From an uncultured Alistipes sp. (GTDB taxonomy: Bacteria; Bacteroidota; Bacteroidia; Bacteroidales; Rikenellaceae): DNA of 8,158 nucleotides. Position numbers and translations under genes: made by a program. The notes beneath the pieces are model-generated. The model saw only the letters and a list, made by a program, of their open reading frames with translations, was not told the DNA's origin and searched no databases. Positions 5,876 through 8,158 of the stretch are shown here, piece after piece; position 1 is the stretch's first letter, and every line of letters begins with the position of its first letter. Location: positions 1-8,158 of the forward strand of contig CAKVKI010000117.1 of assembly GCA_934754975.1 (NCBI GenBank), in the 5' to 3' direction.

Positions 5876-8158
5876 TTAAAACGTTGCTTTGATACTCAGG
5901 AGGAAAGTCCGGGCAAGCGGATAGGAGCCGTTGTCCACGCCGTACCGGCTCAGGTCGTAGGTGTAGCTGCCGACCATGGGCGAATAACCCGAATAGCCGG
6001 TCAGGACGCAGAGATTTTTCGCCGTGAATGCCAGATCGACGCTTCGGAGCCATTTCCTGCCGATGTTGAACCGGTAGCTTACCTGCACGTTCGACAATCG
6101 CAGGTAGGAGCCGTCCTCGACGAAACGCGAAGAGATGACGTCGCCTCCGACGGCGTTCAGCCGCGGCTCGCCGCCGTTGGGATAGGCCTTGCGGTAGCTG
6201 TCGCTGCGCAGGTTCGAGTAGTTGCCCGTGGCGAAGGTCGCCGTGTTGAGCAGGTTGAGGTTCATGATGTCGAAGTCGGCGGCTCCGTCCATGGTTATCG
6301 TCAGGCTCAGGTTGCGCCACGCCGCACGTGTCGAGAGACCGTAATAGTACGACGGATTGGGATTGCCGATGACGGTCATGTCTTTTTCCGTGACGTTGCC
6401 GTCGCCGTCCTTGTCGATGAACTTGATGTCGCCCTCCTGCAGCCGGGTGCCGTTGTAAGGCGGCGTGTAGAGCAGGTGCCGTTCGCGTACGATGCCCTGA
6501 CTCTGGTAGCCGTAGAACGATCCGACGCTTTCGCCTTTGCGGTTGACGTTTGCCACGACGTCGCGGCCGAACCATTCGCCCGTCGAGTTGCCGAAGACGT
6601 CGCCGTTGTTTTCCGCTCCCGTCGCGAGAATCCGGTTGTGGTTGTAGCTGAATGTCGCGCCGAGATCCCACGACCACTCTTTGCGCTCGATCAGACGGGC
6701 CTGAACGCCGACCTCCACGCCCCGGTTCAGGATGCGGGCGCTGTTGGCGTAAATTTCCTTATAATCTCCGGTGCGCTTGTGGTAGTAGTAGCGCAGTTTG
6801 TCTTCGCTTTTGGAATCGTAGTAATTCGCCGTGAGCCGAATCCGGTCTTTGAACAGCCCCGCTTCCAATCCGACGTTCCATTCATCGTTCACGCCGGTCC
6901 AGCGTACGTCGTAATAGTTGGTGATGCCGTTCTCTATCGTGATGTCGGGGGCGATTCCCGTAATGTAGCTTTCGTTGAAGAGGTAGGGATCGAGCGCCTG
7001 ACGTCCCGACCGTCCCCAGCCGCCGCGCAGCGTCAGCGCCGAGATCGCTCCGGCGTGCCGCATGAAAGGCTCCGCCGCGATGTTCCACGCCGCCGACGCC
7101 CACGGATAGAGGGCCGTGTCGTCCAGACTGTTGTCATAGCGGAATGTATAGTCTCCGCGGACGCCCGCGTTGATCGTGTAGCGTTTGTCGAAGGTGTAAC
7201 AGGCCGATGCAAAGAGGGCCGTCTGCTGCGACCGGAGCCGGACGACGTGCGAAGGCTGGACGTTCTCGGCCAGCTGGATTCCGGTTGCGCGCAGGTCTTC
7301 CTTGAAGAACTTGTAGCCTTCGTTGATATGGTTCACGCTGTTGTTGCCCTCGAACGTCGCTCCGAGCATGGCCGTCAGATGGTGTTTCGTACCGAATGTC
7401 CGGTCGTAGGCGAAGTGCGCGGAGATGTTGTAGCCGATCGCCCGGATGTTGCTTTTTGCTGCGCGCCCCTGCTCTTCGGCTCCGCGCCATACGTCGCTCC
7501 CGACCCAGCGCATGCGCTCCTTGCCGCGGTAGTCGATGCCGCCTGCGACGTCGAACGTCAGGCCCTTCGTCAGTGCGGCTTTGAAATAAAGCGATTGCTG
7601 CACGAAATATTGACTCGCTTCGTCGTCATAGGCCGAAAGCCATCCCTGGGCCGTGTCGTCGAGCATCGAACCGTATTTGACCGTATTGCGCATCGGCGCG
7701 GCTTCGGTCATGGCTTTGATCGTACTCATCGAACCCAGCGGCGAAGTGCCCTGCGTCATGTTGTTGCGTATGTGTCCGAAATTGCCGCGCACGCCGATCA
7801 GGCTGTTCTTGTTGATGGTGCGTTCGAAATTGACCCGAAGGTTCAGAATGCCCTGATCCGTGCGCTTGAGGACGCCCTGATCGCCGCTGTAACCCAGTGA
7901 GAGGTAGTGGCGGGTGCGCTCCTTGGCGCCCGATACGCTGATGTGATGACTGTGGGTGATTGCCGTCCTGACGGCCTGCCCGCTCCAGTCTGTTCCGCTG
8001 CCCTGCGCATCGAAACCCGGATTGGCCTGCTTCATCATCGCCAGGTAGTCCGATGCCGGAAGCATCTCCACGTCGTGCCCCATCGTCGAGATACCTATAT
8101 TAGAATGGTAGCGGACCGTTTCGCCCTTTATCCCCATTTTTGTCGTGATGACGATTAC
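5876..8158 (-). CDS. SusC/RagA-family TonB-dependent transporter, C-terminal part (5' end outside window)
   Basis: The last 760 codons are visible and the frame is still open at base 8158. The first residues VIVITTKMGIKG align with the end of the plug domain of the neighbouring SusC (VVLITTKQGTSD, from residue 244). About 240 N-terminal residues are therefore outside, and the full protein should be near 1000 residues; the Met at 8137 is internal. The visible part is the whole beta-barrel: MTQGTSPLGS, SALTLRGGWGRSGRQALDPY, FYGYQSQGIV, an EF-hand-like loop DKDGDGNVTEKD, IGNPNPSYYYGLS, FVEDGSYLRLSNVQVSYRF and a terminal Phe (IKATF). The stop is followed after only 12 bases by the start of a second SusC, with no SusD gene between them. 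Compared with that neighbour the copy is divergent: the usual RADGSS-F-x-N stretch is replaced by VRGDYTFRYDNSLDD, and GNQ by GRQ. It is intact as far as visible, with no frameshift. Whether a TonB box or STN domain is present is unknown. Confidence 0.93.
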   Translation of the reverse strand, partial: VIVITTKMGIKGETVRYHSNIGISTMGHDVEMLPASDYLAMMKQANPGFDAQGSGTDWSGQAVRTAITHSHHISVSGAKERTRHYLSLGYSGDQGVLKRTDQGILNLRVNFERTINKNSLIGVRGNFGHIRNNMTQGTSPLGSMSTIKAMTEAAPMRNTVKYGSMLDDTAQGWLSAYDDEASQYFVQQSLYFKAALTKGLTFDVAGGIDYRGKERMRWVGSDVWRGAEEQGRAAKSNIRAIGYNISAHFAYDRTFGTKHHLTAMLGATFEGNNSVNHINEGYKFFKEDLRATGIQLAENVQPSHVVRLRSQQTALFASACYTFDKRYTINAGVRGDYTFRYDNSLDDTALYPWASAAWNIAAEPFMRHAGAISALTLRGGWGRSGRQALDPYLFNESYITGIAPDITIENGITNYYDVRWTGVNDEWNVGLEAGLFKDRIRLTANYYDSKSEDKLRYYYHKRTGDYKEIYANSARILNRGVEVGVQARLIERKEWSWDLGATFSYNHNRILATGAENNGDVFGNSTGEWFGRDVVANVNRKGESVGSFYGYQSQGIVRERHLLYTPPYNGTRLQEGDIKFIDKDGDGNVTEKDMTVIGNPNPSYYYGLSTRAAWRNLSLTITMDGAADFDIMNLNLLNTATFATGNYSNLRSDSYRKAYPNGGEPRLNAVGGDVISSRFVEDGSYLRLSNVQVSYRFNIGRKWLRSVDLAFTAKNLCVLTGYSGYSPMVGSYTYDLSRYGVDNGSYPLARTFLLSIKATF
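6380..6415 (-). other. Canonical DxDGDG calcium-loop motif in the partial SusC
   Basis: Twelve codons encode DKDGDGNVTEKD, a textbook D-x-D-G-D-G-x5-D EF-hand/dockerin-type loop. It is placed immediately before IGNPNPSYYYGLS in the barrel region (visible residues 582-593). Its position matches the weaker loop in the neighbouring SusC. The motif is seen directly; calcium binding is inferred from the pattern. Confidence 0.6.

Larger units (their letters stand above)
1..8158 (-). other. Putative SusC-SusC-SusD-small protein-BACON operon
   Basis: Five co-directional genes are separated by 12 bases, 28 bases, a 1-base overlap and 21 bases, which leaves no room for internal promoters or hairpin terminators of normal size. 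The promoter must lie beyond base 8158 and the end beyond base 1. The set matches the import and surface-capture half of a polysaccharide-utilisation-type locus. No degradative enzyme or regulator is visible in the window. Confidence 0.8.

Noticed and set aside
5049..6677. 542-codon minus-strand open frame bridging the two SusC genes, suggesting a fusion or frameshift
   Set aside because: It is an off-frame Arg/Gln-rich shadow. Both SusC frames are intact up to the stop of the first and the start of the second, so no fusion or frameshift is needed.
6476..7900. 474-codon plus-strand open frame opposite the partial SusC
   Set aside because: It is a mirror-register shadow of the SusC barrel with no recognisable protein features.
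5876..8137. A complete 753-residue protein starting at the Met at 8137
   Set aside because: The frame stays open to base 8158, and the residues VIVITTK before that Met are the end of the SusC plug domain, so the Met is internal and the gene is cut by the window edge.

Overview
The window looks like part of a nutrient-import operon of the SusC/SusD type from a GC-rich member of the Bacteroidales, possibly Alistipes or a relative. The phylum assignment rests on an unmistakable SusC/SusD pair, a BACON-domain lipoprotein and Bacteroidota-style lipoprotein N-termini. The genus is only a guess from the GC-rich coding sequence with mostly G/C-ending codons.

All five genes lie on the minus strand, so transcription runs from high to low coordinates. 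In that order they are: (1) the 3' three-quarters of a SusC-family TonB-dependent outer-membrane transporter (its N-terminus lies beyond base 8158); (2) a complete second SusC-family transporter; (3) its SusD-family surface lipoprotein; (4) a small exported helical protein of unknown function; (5) the first 215 residues of a lipoprotein with two BACON-like domains (its C-terminus lies beyond base 1). The gaps between genes are 12 bases, 28 bases, a 1-base overlap and 21 bases. The genes therefore very probably form one operon. No internal promoter, terminator, RNA gene, mobile element or CRISPR array is visible, and there is no gene-free stretch longer than 28 bases.

The likely division of labour follows the family model. 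The BACON lipoprotein and SusD would capture a ligand (a glycan, glycoconjugate or peptide) on the cell surface. SusD would close as a lid over the SusC barrel, and SusC would import the ligand using energy from TonB. No glycoside hydrolase, peptidase, sulfatase, sensor or sigma/anti-sigma pair is in view, so the substrate cannot be read from this window.

Two features depart from the textbook layout. Two SusC genes sit head-to-tail with no SusD between them, and the upstream one is the more divergent copy. A small Cys-free helical exported protein is translationally coupled to SusD by a TGATG overlap. The very long open frames on the plus strand are explained by codon use and are not genes.
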